Part shown: positions 38,307-47,873 of the stretch, piece by piece
Position numbering within the stretch: position 1 is the first letter of the stretch
Layout of the letters: every line of letters starts with the position of its first letter
Assembly: GCA_029262455.1 (NCBI GenBank)
Contig: JAJCZJ010000085.1
Coordinates: forward strand, 1 to 64,000
Origin: Deltaproteobacteria bacterium
Lineage (GTDB): Bacteria; Desulfobacterota; Binatia; HRBIN30; CADEER01
Length of the DNA stretch: 64,000 nt
Direction of reading: 5' to 3'
The notes under the pieces: model-generated
Told to the model about the DNA's origin: nothing
Seen by the model: only the letters and a program-made list of their open reading frames with translations
Database searches by the model: none
Made by a program: the position numbers and the translations under genes

Positions 38307-39032
38307 ATGATCGCTCTCGAGTCCGTGTCGAAGACCTACCCCGGCGGTCATCAGGCGCTGTCCGACGTCAGTCTCGAAATCAACGACGGCGAGACTCTGG
38401 CACTGCTGGGAACCTCGGGATGCGGCAAGACCACGACCCTGCGCCTGATCAACCGGCTGATCGAGGCAAGCGCAGGGCGGATTTCGATCGGCGGTCGCGA
38501 CATCGAGACCCTCGACCCGATCGAGCTACGCCGCAACATCGGCTACGTCGTGCAGGAGGCCGGCCTCTTTCCCCACATGACGGCGCGGCTCAACGTCGAA
38601 ACGGTGCCCCGGCTGCTCGGGTGGTCCCCCCAACGGCGGAGCGAGCGCAGCCGCGAGCTCTTCGCGCTCGTCGGGCTCGACTTCACGACCCTGGCCGATC
38701 GCTACCCGAACCAACTCAGCGGCGGCCAACGACAGCGAGTCGGACTCGCCCGCGCGCTGGCCGCCGATCCTCCGGTCGTCCTGATGGACGAGCCCTACGG
38801 TGCCCTCGACCCGATCACCCGACGGCAGCTGCAAACCCACTTCCTGGACCTGAAAGCCCGGCTCAAGAAGACCATGGTCCTGGTTACCCACGACGTCGAG
38901 GAAGCTCTCCGTCTGGCCGATACCGTCGCGATCCTGGTCGACGGGCACGTAGCGGAGATCGGCACTCCAAAAGGCCTGCGGGCAACCGAAAGCAGCCTGG
39001 TCAACACTTTCCTGCGCGGAGGCGATGCGTAG
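38307..39032 (+). CDS. ABC transporter ATPase (osmoprotectant/EgtV-type)
   Basis: About 241 aa of a glycine-betaine-type ATPase. Walker A is LLGTSGCGKTTT, with IGYVVQEAGLFPHMTA, signature LSGGQRQRVGLARAL and Walker B VLMDEPYGALDP. The start ATG at 38307 begins a normal family N-terminus (IALESVSKTYPGGHQAL); a GTG at 38289 is possible. The following gene begins immediately after its stop, so the two encode one importer. Related ATPases serve OpuC-like and EgtUV ergothioneine transporters. Confidence 0.93.
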   Translation: MIALESVSKTYPGGHQALSDVSLEINDGETLALLGTSGCGKTTTLRLINRLIEASAGRISIGGRDIETLDPIELRRNIGYVVQEAGLFPHMTARLNVETVPRLLGWSPQRRSERSRELFALVGLDFTTLADRYPNQLSGGQRQRVGLARALAADPPVVLMDEPYGALDPITRRQLQTHFLDLKARLKKTMVLVTHDVEEALRLADTVAILVDGHVAEIGTPKGLRATESSLVNTFLRGGDA

Positions 39033-40589
39033 ATGAGTTGCCGGCTCACAAGGGTCGCGAGGGCGACCGCCATAGCGGTCTACTTGCTGGTGACTTCGGA
39101 CGGCGCCGCCGGCCAAACAACCAAGATTGCGGTTGGCGCGAAGCCCTTTACAGAAAGCGCGGTCTTGGCCGAAGTGATGGCGCAGACGATCGAAGCTTAC
39201 ACCGACATCGTCGTCGAGCGACGCCTCAACCTCGCCGGAACCCACGTCTGCCTCGCCGCCTTGCGCGGCGGCGAAATCGACCTCTACGCCGAATACACCG
39301 GGACCGGCCTGCGCGACATCTTGGGCGACAAGTCGGAAAGGATCTCGCCCGGACTCGCTTTCGCGACGGTCGCCAAAGAGTTCGCCCGCCGCTTCGATCT
39401 CGAGTGGCTGGCACCCTTTGGTTTCGACAACACTTATGTCCTGTTGATGCGCCCGCAACACGCAGCCGAGCTGGCAGTTACCAAGGTGAGTGATCTCAGC
39501 GAACACCCGCTGCGCTTCGGGGTCTCACACGAGTTCCTCAGCCGCCCCGACGGCCTACCCGGACTGCGCAAGGTCTACACTTTCCAGGAGAGCCATACCG
39601 TCGGCATGGCGCACGACCTCGCCTATCAAGGTCTTGTCGAAGGCTCGATCGACGTCACCGACGGCTACTCGACGGACGCCAAGATTCTGCGCTACGGCCT
39701 GGCCACACTCGCGGACGACCGCCACTTCTTTCCCCCGTACGAAGCCGCGCCACTGGCGCGCCGCGATCTGGCCGAACGCGTCCCGGAGGCGTACGAAGCC
39801 CTCCGCCTGCTCGCCGGACGTATCGATGCTGCCGCAATGCGCGATATGAACTTCCAAGTCGAGCAAAAGCGCCGCGCCCCCGCCGCCGTCGCCGCAGACT
39901 TCCTCGGATCACTGGGGATCGTCGCCGACCGGAAGGTTCACAGCGAGCGCGAGACGGGTGTGTTCCGCCTGCTGTACCAACGTCGATGGAAGACCCTCGA
40001 CCTCGCCAGCCGGCATTTGATGCTGGCCGGCGGCGCGGTTCTCGCAGCCTGTCTGATCGGCATCCCACTCGGCATCGCGGTCAGCCGCCGGCCGGCCCTG
40101 GCGAAGATCGTTCTGGGATTCGCCAGTGTGCTGCAAACCATCCCATCGATCGCTCTGCTCGCTTTCATGCTGCCACTCTTCGGGATCGGCGTTGCACCGG
40201 CGTTGGTCGCGCTCTTTCTCTACGGCCTCTTGCCGATCATGCGAAACACCGTCACCGGCCTTCATTCGATCGAAGACCGGCTGCTCGATGTCGGTCGCGG
40301 CCTCGGCATGACCGATAGCCAAATCCTTCAACAGGTAGAGCTGCCGCTCGCCGCCCCAGTGCTGATGGCCGGGGTCCGCACAGCGACCGTCATCACCGTC
40401 GGCACAGCAACGCTCGCCGCATTCATCGGTGCCGGCGGTCTCGGCGACCCGATCGTCACCGGTCTGGCGACAACCGACTACGCACTCGTTCTGTGCGGTG
40501 CACTCCCGGCAGCCGCCCTGGCCATCGCGCTCGACTGGATTCTCGGACAAGTCGAGCGCTGGGTCACCCCAAGTGGGCTACGCGAATGA
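39033..40589 (+). CDS. Fused substrate-binding protein and permease of an osmoprotectant/EgtU-type ABC importer
   Basis: 518 aa. A signal-like segment is followed by a type II substrate-binding domain, with KIAVGAKPFTESAVLAEVMA, GGEIDLYAEYTGTGL and VTDGYSTDAKI. From about 325 a permease follows, with AGGAVLAACLIGIPLGIAVS, VLQTIPSIALLAFMLPLFGI and the EAA-like loop VGRGLGMTDSQILQQVELP. Fusions of this family usually place the permease first; here the binding domain is first. Beside an EgtD gene, the cargo could be ergothioneine, hercynine or betaine, which is inference. The 3' end lies in a 15-base tandem repeat. Confidence 0.88.
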   Translation: MSCRLTRVARATAIAVYLLVTSDGAAGQTTKIAVGAKPFTESAVLAEVMAQTIEAYTDIVVERRLNLAGTHVCLAALRGGEIDLYAEYTGTGLRDILGDKSERISPGLAFATVAKEFARRFDLEWLAPFGFDNTYVLLMRPQHAAELAVTKVSDLSEHPLRFGVSHEFLSRPDGLPGLRKVYTFQESHTVGMAHDLAYQGLVEGSIDVTDGYSTDAKILRYGLATLADDRHFFPPYEAAPLARRDLAERVPEAYEALRLLAGRIDAAAMRDMNFQVEQKRRAPAAVAADFLGSLGIVADRKVHSERETGVFRLLYQRRWKTLDLASRHLMLAGGAVLAACLIGIPLGIAVSRRPALAKIVLGFASVLQTIPSIALLAFMLPLFGIGVAPALVALFLYGLLPIMRNTVTGLHSIEDRLLDVGRGLGMTDSQILQQVELPLAAPVLMAGVRTATVITVGTATLAAFIGAGGLGDPIVTGLATTDYALVLCGALPAAALAIALDWILGQVERWVTPSGLRE

Positions 40590-40651
40590 CGGCTACGCGA
40601 ATGACGGTTACGCGAATGACGGTTACGCGAATGTCGGTTACGCGAATGTCG
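40577..40651. repeat. Five tandem 15-base repeats at the transporter 3' end
   Basis: Unit GCTACGCGAATGACG, with copies at 40577, 40592, 40607, 40622 and 40637. Copies 3-5 read GTT, and copies 4-5 have GTCG at the end. In the frame of the upstream gene the first three copies carry TGA, which gives stops in tandem. Confidence 0.9.
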
Positions 40652-40702
40652 CCTGCGTCGCCTGCGCGATGACGCCTGCGAACAACGCCGCTGCGAAAAA
40701 TA

Positions 40703-40769
40703 GGGAAGGCGAGGCTCATCCGAGCCGCGTTGGCTTGAGCGCGCGGCTCGGACGAAGCCTCGCCTTCCC
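40703..40769. terminator. Long hairpin between convergent genes
   Basis: GGGAAGGCGAGGCT at 40703-40716 pairs with 40756-40769 (14 pairs). After a small internal loop, TCCGAGCCGCG at 40719-40729 pairs with 40742-40752 (11 pairs), with a 12-base loop. It lies between the importer (+) and the DHH gene (-). It could stop both transcripts, although no T-run follows. Confidence 0.7.
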
Positions 40770-40783
40770 GAACTACCGGTCTC

Positions 40784-41917
40784 TTACGTCGTTGATTCTT
40801 GTCCGATCGCTTCGAGAAACTTTTCGTGGATGATCTCGCACGCCAACCGATAGAGCTGCTCGCGGTCGTTGTGTTGCGCGAGGAAGCCGATCGGAATCTG
40901 GAACGCACCCTTGTCGCGAACGTTGCCGCCGCCGTAGTGAGATCCACGCTCCTCGTCGATGCCAAAAGCCTTCTTTAGGAAGGCATCGGGGTTTACAGTG
41001 TCACTGCGCGTACGCAACGAACCATCGATGGTTCGACCGTCGACGACCCCGAAGACCAACACCGTATCAATCCCCGAACGCGTCAATAAAAAGTCCGCCG
41101 CTTGCGGAATGCCGTCGCGGTTCTCTTTGCGCACAAAGCCGACATCACTGAACAAAAAGTTATCGTACACGCGGCGTCGTTCGAGCGCCGATTGGATCAT
41201 GTCCATAACCGCGGGGCTCAGGGACTGAGCGGAGATCTTGCGCAGCAGCGCTTGATCGACCGCTGGCCACAGATAGGCCGATGCGATGAAGTCGAGCTGG
41301 CAAGCTTCGAGGTACAGGTGCGTGTCGGAGCGAACTCCATGCATCAAAGCGGTTGCCAGCTTCTCGTGCTCGGGCTCGTTCGGATTCAACCCATCTGGGA
41401 AGGCCTCGCGCAGATACTCGGCGAAGATCCCGCAGGTCGAACCAGCATCCTCTCGCACATCAATGAAATCGGCCTCGATGTCGTTGAGTCGCTTGTGGTG
41501 ATCGACGACAGCGACGAGCCTCATCTTTGCGAGATCATCCTCGATCGGAGTGCTTTCGGAACGCTGCGTATCGACCAACGCGTACATGTCGTAGCCGGAA
41601 AGATCCGTGCGCTCGTCGTAGAGCCAGATGTCGAGCTCGAGCTGCTTGACCAGAGCGCGATTCTCCTGGTGGCTGACCTCGTGAAACGACAGAATATTCG
41701 TCTCAATGCCGAAATCGCGCGCCAGCAGCTGAAGGGCCAATCCGGACCCGATATTGTCCGGATCGGGGTATCCGACCAACACGACCAATAGCTTCTTGTC
41801 GCGGTTACTCTCTAAAACAGTGGCCAGCTCGGACCAGCGGCTGGCCGTTTCGGTCACTTCCGGCTTAACAGCCCTAAGTCGCGGTTCGCCCGGTGTATCG
41901 ATCAATGGATCCGCCAT
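40784..41917 (-). CDS. DHH-family phosphoesterase (NrnA/oligoribonuclease-like)
   Basis: About 377 aa. The DHH core shows VVLVGYPDPDNIGSGLALQL, YALVDTQRSES and VVDHHKRLND; the DHHA1 domain has DGSLRTRSDTVNP and GSHYGGGNVRDKGAFQIP. Such enzymes degrade short RNAs or dinucleotides, or pAp. AGGAGG four bases before the ATG at 41917 fixes the start; the 37-codon extension upstream is rejected. A large gap of about 680 bases lies upstream. Confidence 0.88.
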   Translation of the reverse strand: MADPLIDTPGEPRLRAVKPEVTETASRWSELATVLESNRDKKLLVVLVGYPDPDNIGSGLALQLLARDFGIETNILSFHEVSHQENRALVKQLELDIWLYDERTDLSGYDMYALVDTQRSESTPIEDDLAKMRLVAVVDHHKRLNDIEADFIDVREDAGSTCGIFAEYLREAFPDGLNPNEPEHEKLATALMHGVRSDTHLYLEACQLDFIASAYLWPAVDQALLRKISAQSLSPAVMDMIQSALERRRVYDNFLFSDVGFVRKENRDGIPQAADFLLTRSGIDTVLVFGVVDGRTIDGSLRTRSDTVNPDAFLKKAFGIDEERGSHYGGGNVRDKGAFQIPIGFLAQHNDREQLYRLACEIIHEKFLEAIGQESTT

Positions 41918-42602
41918 TATCCCTCCTCGCGCCCGGTTTGATCCAGGCGTCGGCCCACTCGGAGCCGAAGCAGGTATCGCAGCTACGCGTCCAGACCAGG
42001 TTCCTGCAAACACCCAGGACTGATCCACACACGCTCCGCACGATGTATGTCATTTTTGAATTCGGCCGCATCGGCCGGGAGGTCGCGTATCGACCCGGTA
42101 TGCGCGCCGTGACCGGCGCACCCTGTGCTCAGCCCACAACCTACCATTTGCTCACCACCGTTCCAAGCAACCACAGCCCGCCATTAACCCGCACTCAGCC
42201 GTGGGGCAACTGTTTTTATCCGAAACGCGGTCTCGGTCGATCGCTTGATCGACAGAAAAAGCCCTAAAAACCGATACCTATGGCATGCAAACATTGTTTT
42301 GGAATGGTCATTAGAATCTCGCCTGGGGCGAGGACCGATGCCGTTGCACCCCATCCGCCGGTTTGGTCATCCCTTGAGAATAAGGCTGCGGGCGAACATG
42401 GGGAGTATGGGGAGTATGGGGACTATGGGGATAACGGGGATCTTCTTGCGAAGGCTAGGCGGCGAACCGGGTTATCCACCAAAGCCTCGACCGAGGCGCG
42501 AGGTAAAGCCCAAAGCTTCTGTTGAGGATTCACCACTGCCGCGGTGGCACGACAAGACTATTTGCAGCGCGTGCCCCGTTTTTTCAGCGGCCTGCCATTA
42601 GG
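41918..42602. other. 685-base intergenic stretch with a G-quadruplex motif
   Basis: No credible gene. It must hold the DHH-gene promoter (minus strand) and the serS transcript end. Visible are a GTCGATC-GCTT-GATCGAC hairpin at 42236-42253, the five-run G-tract motif at 42400-42439 and a small GCCTG/CAGGC stem at 42590-42608. Short ORFs here have no recognisable product. Confidence 0.6.
42400..42439 (+). other. Predicted G-quadruplex motif
   Basis: Five runs of GGGG start at 42400, 42409, 42418, 42427 and 42436, each separated by exactly five bases (AGTAT, AGTAT, ACTAT, ATAAC). This exceeds the four-run minimum for an intramolecular G-quadruplex. The G-rich strand is plus, so it is the template strand for minus-strand transcription from serS toward the DHH gene. 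Confidence 0.8.
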
Positions 42603-43874
42603 TCAGGCAGAGATGCGTTTCGCACCGCCCATGTACGGGCGAAGCACCTCGGGGATTTCCACGCTCCCATCGGCCTGTTGGTAGGTCTCCAACACCGCGA
42701 TTAGAACACGCGGCAGGGCTAAGCCAGATCCGTTGAGCGTGTGAACCAACTCCGGTTTGGCGCGCGCCTCACGCCGAAAGCGGATGCGCGCTCGCCTGGC
42801 CTGGAAGTCCCTGAAGTTCGAGCACGAGCTGACCTCCAGCCACTCGTCGCAGCCCGGCGCCCAGACCTCGACGTCGTACTTGAGCGCAGCCACAAAACTC
42901 AGGTCGCCCGTACACATTTGAATGACCCGATGCCGCAGTCCAAGGCGGCGACACACATCCTCGGCGTCATCGAGCAGCGCGAGCAGTTCGCTGTCCGACG
43001 TCTCAGGCTCGACGAACTTGACCATCTCGACCTTGTCGAACTGATGCCCGCGCTTGATGCCGCGCACATCCCGTCCCGCAGACATCTTCTCGCGGCGAAA
43101 GCAGGGAGAATAGGCGACGTGGCGAACCGGAAGCTGCCCGGGCTCGAAAACCTCGTCGCGATAGAGGTTGGTGACCGGCACTTCGGCAGTCGGCACAAAC
43201 CAGTAGTCTTCTTCCACGTCCCGGTAGATGTTGTCGCCGAACTTCGGCAAGTTGCCGGTCCCAACCAAGCACTCCTTACGCACCATTGCCGGCGGGTACA
43301 CCTCGGAGTAGCCGTGCTCGGTCGTATGCAGATCCAACATCCAGTTGATCAGCGCCCGTTGAAGCCGGGCACCTTGAGATCGCAGAACGTAGAAGCGCGA
43401 TCCCGAGACCTTGACACCTCGTTCGAAGTCGATGATCCCAAGCTTCTCCCCGAGATCCCAATGGGGCTGTGGTTCGAAATCAAAACCCGGCGCATCGCCG
43501 ACCTCGCGCAGGACGACATTCTCCGACTCGTCGGGCCCAACCGGAACATCCGGATGGGGAATGTTCGGCAACAGCAGCATGGCCGCCTCAAACTCTTCTT
43601 CGGCGACGGCGAGTTGCTTTTCTAGTTCGCCGATACGATCCCCGAGGGCCCGCATCTCGGCAACCAACGGCTCGCGCTCCTCCGCTGACATCTTGCCGAT
43701 GCGCTTCGAAGCTTCGCCACGCTCGTTGCGCAGCTGCTCCACTTCGCCGATCAGCGCGCGGCGACGCGCGTCGCGCTGGAGAACCTCATCGACCTCGGCG
43801 GCATCCACTCCTACGGTAGCCAGTGAGGCCTTGACCGGGTCCGGGGAATCTCGAATCAGACGAATGTCGAGCAT
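42603..43874 (-). CDS. serS: Seryl-tRNA synthetase
   Basis: 423-aa class II aminoacyl-tRNA synthetase. It has the N-terminal coiled-coil arm that binds the tRNA-Ser long variable arm (about 30-110), then motif 2 [20 protein letters not shown] and motif 3 [19 protein letters not shown]. The length is normal. It follows yraN by 60 bases on the same strand. No tRNA gene was found near it. Confidence 0.97.
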   Translation of the reverse strand: MLDIRLIRDSPDPVKASLATVGVDAAEVDEVLQRDARRRALIGEVEQLRNERGEASKRIGKMSAEEREPLVAEMRALGDRIGELEKQLAVAEEEFEAAMLLLPNIPHPDVPVGPDESENVVLREVGDAPGFDFEPQPHWDLGEKLGIIDFERGVKVSGSRFYVLRSQGARLQRALINWMLDLHTTEHGYSEVYPPAMVRKECLVGTGNLPKFGDNIYRDVEEDYWFVPTAEVPVTNLYRDEVFEPGQLPVRHVAYSPCFRREKMSAGRDVRGIKRGHQFDKVEMVKFVEPETSDSELLALLDDAEDVCRRLGLRHRVIQMCTGDLSFVAALKYDVEVWAPGCDEWLEVSSCSNFRDFQARRARIRFRREARAKPELVHTLNGSGLALPRVLIAVLETYQQADGSVEIPEVLRPYMGGAKRISA

Positions 43875-43934
43875 CCGATGCCGGTACCACGCATGGGGTG
43901 CAGGGAAAAGGGGCCAGGGGCCACGACTGTCCGA

Positions 43935-44321
43935 TCACCAGGGCCGGCGCGGAGGCGGCAAATCGTCGAGATCGAAAGCATTCCGCATTAGCTGGCAAGT
44001 CAGCACACCTACATCGTCAATCACCGCGACGACGTCAAAGCGCATCGGGTGATCGTGGAGACGACGGCGCAACGCAAAATGCTTCGCCGCCGTCACGATC
44101 CGCCTGCGCTTGTTGCCGTCGATGCTTTCGACCGGGTGGACCAGGCTCGTTGCGGCTCGCCGACGCACCTCGACGAAGGCGACCGTCCCGCGTTCGATTG
44201 CCACGAGGTCGATCTCGCCGCCCCGGCAGCGGTAGTTGCGCTCGACGACCGAGTATCCCTGTGCCAGCAGATGGCGCTCCGCCGCCCGCTCGCCGGCGTT
44301 GCCGGAATCGCGTCGATCCAT
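43935..44321 (-). CDS. yraN: YraN family (UPF0102) nuclease-like protein
   Basis: 128 aa with a restriction-endonuclease-like fold. GNAGERAAERHLLAQGYSVV is followed by ERNYRCRGGEIDLVAIERGT and VAFVEVRRR, which is the D-x(n)-ExK-like active site with Arg in place of the usual Lys. Family members are linked to DNA uptake or repair, but the activity is unknown. It is divergent from gatC. Confidence 0.9.
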   Translation of the reverse strand: MDRRDSGNAGERAAERHLLAQGYSVVERNYRCRGGEIDLVAIERGTVAFVEVRRRAATSLVHPVESIDGNKRRRIVTAAKHFALRRRLHDHPMRFDVVAVIDDVGVLTCQLMRNAFDLDDLPPPRRPW

Positions 44322-44413
44322 CCTCAGAGCGTACGTAGGCGCCGTGCAATGCGCAAAATCCTCACGGAAAACACCACATTGAACGGCCCTACCCCCTGTG
44401 TTAGCTGACGCTG

Positions 44414-44701
44414 ATGCCCATCACCCGCGACGACGTCCGCCACGTCGCTCTGCTCGCTCGTTTGGAAATCACCGAAAACGAAGAGCAGGAGCTCGCGGCG
44501 CAGCTCGACCAAATCATTGCGTACGTTGAGGTTCTCGAAAAATTGGATACCGAAGACGTCGAACCCACGTCCTACATCACGCCGATGGAGACTCCCTTTC
44601 GCGAAGACGTCGTGTCGACGACACCCGACACCGAGCGCTGGCTGGCCAACGCCCCTGCGACCGACGGTAGGCACTTTCGAGTGCCGAAAATCATCGAATG
44701 A
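44414..44701 (+). CDS. gatC: Asp/Glu-tRNA amidotransferase subunit C
   Basis: 95 aa, the normal GatC length. Motifs are VRHVALLARLEITENEEQEL, then a helix to QLDQIIAYVEVLEKLDTEDV, and the late VVSTTPDTERWLANAPATD segment. GatC wraps around GatA and stabilises the amidotransferase. The gatA gene follows after about 120 bases. Confidence 0.95.
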   Translation: MPITRDDVRHVALLARLEITENEEQELAAQLDQIIAYVEVLEKLDTEDVEPTSYITPMETPFREDVVSTTPDTERWLANAPATDGRHFRVPKIIE

Positions 44702-44822
44702 TGGGTAGTGGTTTGACGTTTCTTCGTGGGACCACGGGTCTGGGTTCTCGGGACGAGCACCCCCTAGCCCCTTCGAAATCTGCATTGATCGACAGTCTCT
44801 TGGCCAGGAGGGGGGTCCGCTG

Positions 44823-46280
44823 ATGAGCGATCTGATTTCCCTTTCGATCGACGAGGCGCGGCGACGGCTCGATGCGCGCGAGATTTCCTCGCTCGAGCTG
44901 ACAGAAGCTTTCCTGGCGCGCATCGAGGCTACGCAGGGCAAGCTGAATACCTTCATTTCGACCACTCCGGAGATGGCGCGGGCTCAGGCCGAAGAAGCGG
45001 ATCGCCGCATCGCGAGCGGCGACGCCGGGCCACTTTGCGGGATCCCGGTCGGAGTCAAGGACATCATCTTAGCGCGCGGCACACGCACCACCGCCGCCTC
45101 CGCTATTCTCAAATCGTATGAAGCACCGTACGACGCGACGGTCGTTGCCCGCATGCGCGCCGCTGGCGCAGTCTTGGTCGGTAAGCTCAACTGCGACGAG
45201 TTCGCAATGGGTTCGTCCAACGAAAACTCCGCCTATGGCCTAACCCGCAACCCGTGGGACACCGATCGAGTTCCAGGAGGTTCTTCCGGTGGCTCTGCGG
45301 CAGCAGTTGCCGCCCGACAATGTATTGTATCGCTCGGGACTGACACGGGTGGGTCGATTCGACAGCCCGCGGCCTTCTGCGGCGTGACCGGGCTCAAACC
45401 AACATACGGGCGAGTTAGCCGCTACGGCGTCATCGCTTTCGCATCGTCGCTCGATCAGGTCGGCCCGATCGGACGCAGCGTCCGCGACGCGGCCCACTTG
45501 CTCAGGACGATCGCCGGTCACGATCGGCTGGACTCCACTTCGGTCGACAATCCGGTGCCCGACTACTGCTCAGCTCTCACTGGCGACGTGCGCGGCCTGC
45601 GTGTCGCATTGCCACGTGAATACTTCGCCGACGGGCTCGATGACGATGTTCGCCGCGCGGTCCAGGCCGCTGCACAGCAACTCCAGTCGCTCGGCGCGAC
45701 GCTCGAGGATGTCTCACTACCGCACACCGAGTACGCCATCGCAACGTACTATTTAATCGCCACTGCCGAAGCCAGTTCGAATCTCGCCCGCTACGACGGG
45801 ACGCGTTACGGCGTGCGCCTCGGCAACGATTCAGGACTACTCGGTATGTATCGCAAGACCCGGGCCGGCGGCTTCGGCCCGGAGGTAAAGCGCCGCATCA
45901 TGCTCGGCACGCACGCTCTCTCGGCGGGCTACTACGACGCCTACTACGCCAAGGCACAGAAGGTTCGGACCCTGATTCGGCGCGACTTCAATTCTGTTTT
46001 CGCCAACTACGACCTGATCCTGGCGCCGACGACACCGACACCGGCATTCAAGATCGGCGAAAAAACCGATGACCCACTCCAAATGTACCTGACGGATATC
46101 TTCACCATTTCGGCCAACCTCGCAGGCCTACCGGGATTGGCACTGCCCTGCGGCAGTAGCGCCGACGGCCTGCCGATCGGCTTCCAGCTCATCGGCAAGC
46201 CGTTCGATGAAGAAACTGTGCTTCGCGCCGGCGACGCCTATCAACGCGACACCGACTGGCACACGAGGTTGCCTCAATGA
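44823..46280 (+). CDS. gatA: Asp/Glu-tRNA amidotransferase subunit A
   Basis: 485-aa amidase-signature protein that releases ammonia from Gln. The Lys-Ser-Ser triad is visible: GVKDIIL (Lys), [13 protein letters not shown] (nucleophile-side Ser region) and [12 protein letters not shown] (Ser). A long GGAGGGGGG run lies 10-15 bases before the ATG. It ends 24 bases before gatB, so the two are translated together. Confidence 0.97.
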   Translation: MSDLISLSIDEARRRLDAREISSLELTEAFLARIEATQGKLNTFISTTPEMARAQAEEADRRIASGDAGPLCGIPVGVKDIILARGTRTTAASAILKSYEAPYDATVVARMRAAGAVLVGKLNCDEFAMGSSNENSAYGLTRNPWDTDRVPGGSSGGSAAAVAARQCIVSLGTDTGGSIRQPAAFCGVTGLKPTYGRVSRYGVIAFASSLDQVGPIGRSVRDAAHLLRTIAGHDRLDSTSVDNPVPDYCSALTGDVRGLRVALPREYFADGLDDDVRRAVQAAAQQLQSLGATLEDVSLPHTEYAIATYYLIATAEASSNLARYDGTRYGVRLGNDSGLLGMYRKTRAGGFGPEVKRRIMLGTHALSAGYYDAYYAKAQKVRTLIRRDFNSVFANYDLILAPTTPTPAFKIGEKTDDPLQMYLTDIFTISANLAGLPGLALPCGSSADGLPIGFQLIGKPFDEETVLRAGDAYQRDTDWHTRLPQ

Positions 46281-46304
46281 GGTCAGCGTCCGAGGGGAAG
46301 GCCC

Positions 46305-47759
46305 ATGACTGACTTCGAAGCGGTGATCGGGCTCGAGGTTCACGCCGAACTACTCACAGCGTCGAAGATTTTCTGCGGCTGCTCCGCCAAGTTCGGCGCA
46401 GCTCCAAACGAGAACACGTGTCCGCTGTGCATCGGAATGCCAGGCGTCCTGCCGGTATTGAACCGCCAAGTCGTCGAGTTCGGCATTAAAACTGGCCTGG
46501 CGATCCACTGCGAAATTCAGCAACGCAGCCGCTGGTCGCGCAAAAACTACTTCTATCCAGATCTGCCGAAAGGCTATCAAATCACCCAGTACGATCTGCC
46601 GATCTGCCTCGGCGGACACGTCGACATCCGACTCGAAGGCGAAGATCAAGATCGCTCGATCCCTCTCACGCGCATCCACATGGAAGAGGACACCGGCAAG
46701 AACATTCACGACGCACACACCGACGCCAGCCTGGTCGACTACAACCGATGCGGGGTGCCGCTCCTCGAGATCGTCAGCGAACCAGACCTTCGCTCGTCCG
46801 CCGAAGCGGGCGCGTATCTCCGGAAATTGCGCGCCATCCTGCAGTACCTCCAGGTCTGCGACGGCAACATGGAAGAAGGTAGCTTCCGCTGCGACGCCAA
46901 CATTTCGATCCGGCCGCAGGGCGCTACCGAGCTCGGAACCAAGGCGGAGATCAAGAACCTCAACTCGTTCCGCTCGGTCGAGCGCGCCATCGACTATGAG
47001 ATCGAGCGCCAGACCAAAGCGATTCGCGCTGGAGAGTCCATCGTGCAAGAAACCCGCCTTTGGGACACCGACCGCGAAGTGACCCGCTCGATGCGATCGA
47101 AAGAGTCGGCGCACGACTATCGCTACTTTTCGGAGCCTGACCTGCTGCCACTCGACGTTTCCGCCGATTGGATCGAACGCGTCAAGGGCGAGCTGCCCGA
47201 GTTACCCGATGAGCGAAGCGCCCGCTTCGTCTCCGAATACGAGCTCCCGGCCTACGACGCCGAGGTCCTGACCGCGCGCAAGGACGTCGCCGACTACTTC
47301 GAGGCCGCTGTCGGCATCCATCGCAACCCAAAGGCTGTCAGCAATTGGGTCATGGGCGAGGTCCTACGTATCGTCAACGACCGCAAGCTCGACCAGGAGC
47401 TGGTCATCGAAGCTTGGCCGGTATCGGCCCAACAGCTCGCCGGCCTGATCGCCCTCATCGACGACGGTACCATCAGCGGCAAGATCGCCAAATCGGTCTT
47501 TGAAGACCTCCTCGACAACGACAAGAGCCCCGCGTCCGTGGTCGAAGAAAAGGGCCTGAGCCAGGTTAGCGACAGTGCCGAGCTCGAGTCGATCGTCGAC
47601 GGCGTGCTCGCCGGCCAGGACGACAAGATCGCGGAATACCGCGCCGGCAAAGAGAAAATGCTCGGATTCTTCGTCGGCCAGATCATGAAAAAGACACAGG
47701 GCAAGGCAAATCCCAAGCTGGTCAACGAGATCCTACGCAAGCGGCTCCAGTCCAATTGA
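46305..47759 (+). CDS. gatB: Asp/Glu-tRNA amidotransferase subunit B
   Basis: 484 aa. The N-terminal kinase-like domain has [20 protein letters not shown] and the zinc cysteines CGCSAKF and [34 protein letters not shown] follows, and a C-terminal YqeY-like tail ends [11 protein letters not shown]. It activates the tRNA-bound Asp or Glu for amidation. It completes the GatCAB set, so tRNA-dependent Gln or Asn formation is expected. Confidence 0.97.
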   Translation: MTDFEAVIGLEVHAELLTASKIFCGCSAKFGAAPNENTCPLCIGMPGVLPVLNRQVVEFGIKTGLAIHCEIQQRSRWSRKNYFYPDLPKGYQITQYDLPICLGGHVDIRLEGEDQDRSIPLTRIHMEEDTGKNIHDAHTDASLVDYNRCGVPLLEIVSEPDLRSSAEAGAYLRKLRAILQYLQVCDGNMEEGSFRCDANISIRPQGATELGTKAEIKNLNSFRSVERAIDYEIERQTKAIRAGESIVQETRLWDTDREVTRSMRSKESAHDYRYFSEPDLLPLDVSADWIERVKGELPELPDERSARFVSEYELPAYDAEVLTARKDVADYFEAAVGIHRNPKAVSNWVMGEVLRIVNDRKLDQELVIEAWPVSAQQLAGLIALIDDGTISGKIAKSVFEDLLDNDKSPASVVEEKGLSQVSDSAELESIVDGVLAGQDDKIAEYRAGKEKMLGFFVGQIMKKTQGKANPKLVNEILRKRLQSN

Positions 47760-47873
47760 GATACGCCATCGCAGCTTTCAGCGCCTCTGATGCTAAAAAG
47801 TGGCGACGCGGCGACTTGACTTTGGCCGCCAACATTAAGGACACTGCCCGCTGCGGCGCCGGTGAGGGGAAGG

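Noticed and set aside
40429-40833. ORF with GYAND repeats in another frame of the importer
   Set aside because: It overlaps the well-supported permease frame; the repeats are a translation of the minisatellite.
42280-42601. Small ORFs with GEYGEYGDYGDNGD- or GSMGTMG-like repeats
   Set aside because: They translate the G-run repeat in different frames. No start signal or homologue is known to me.
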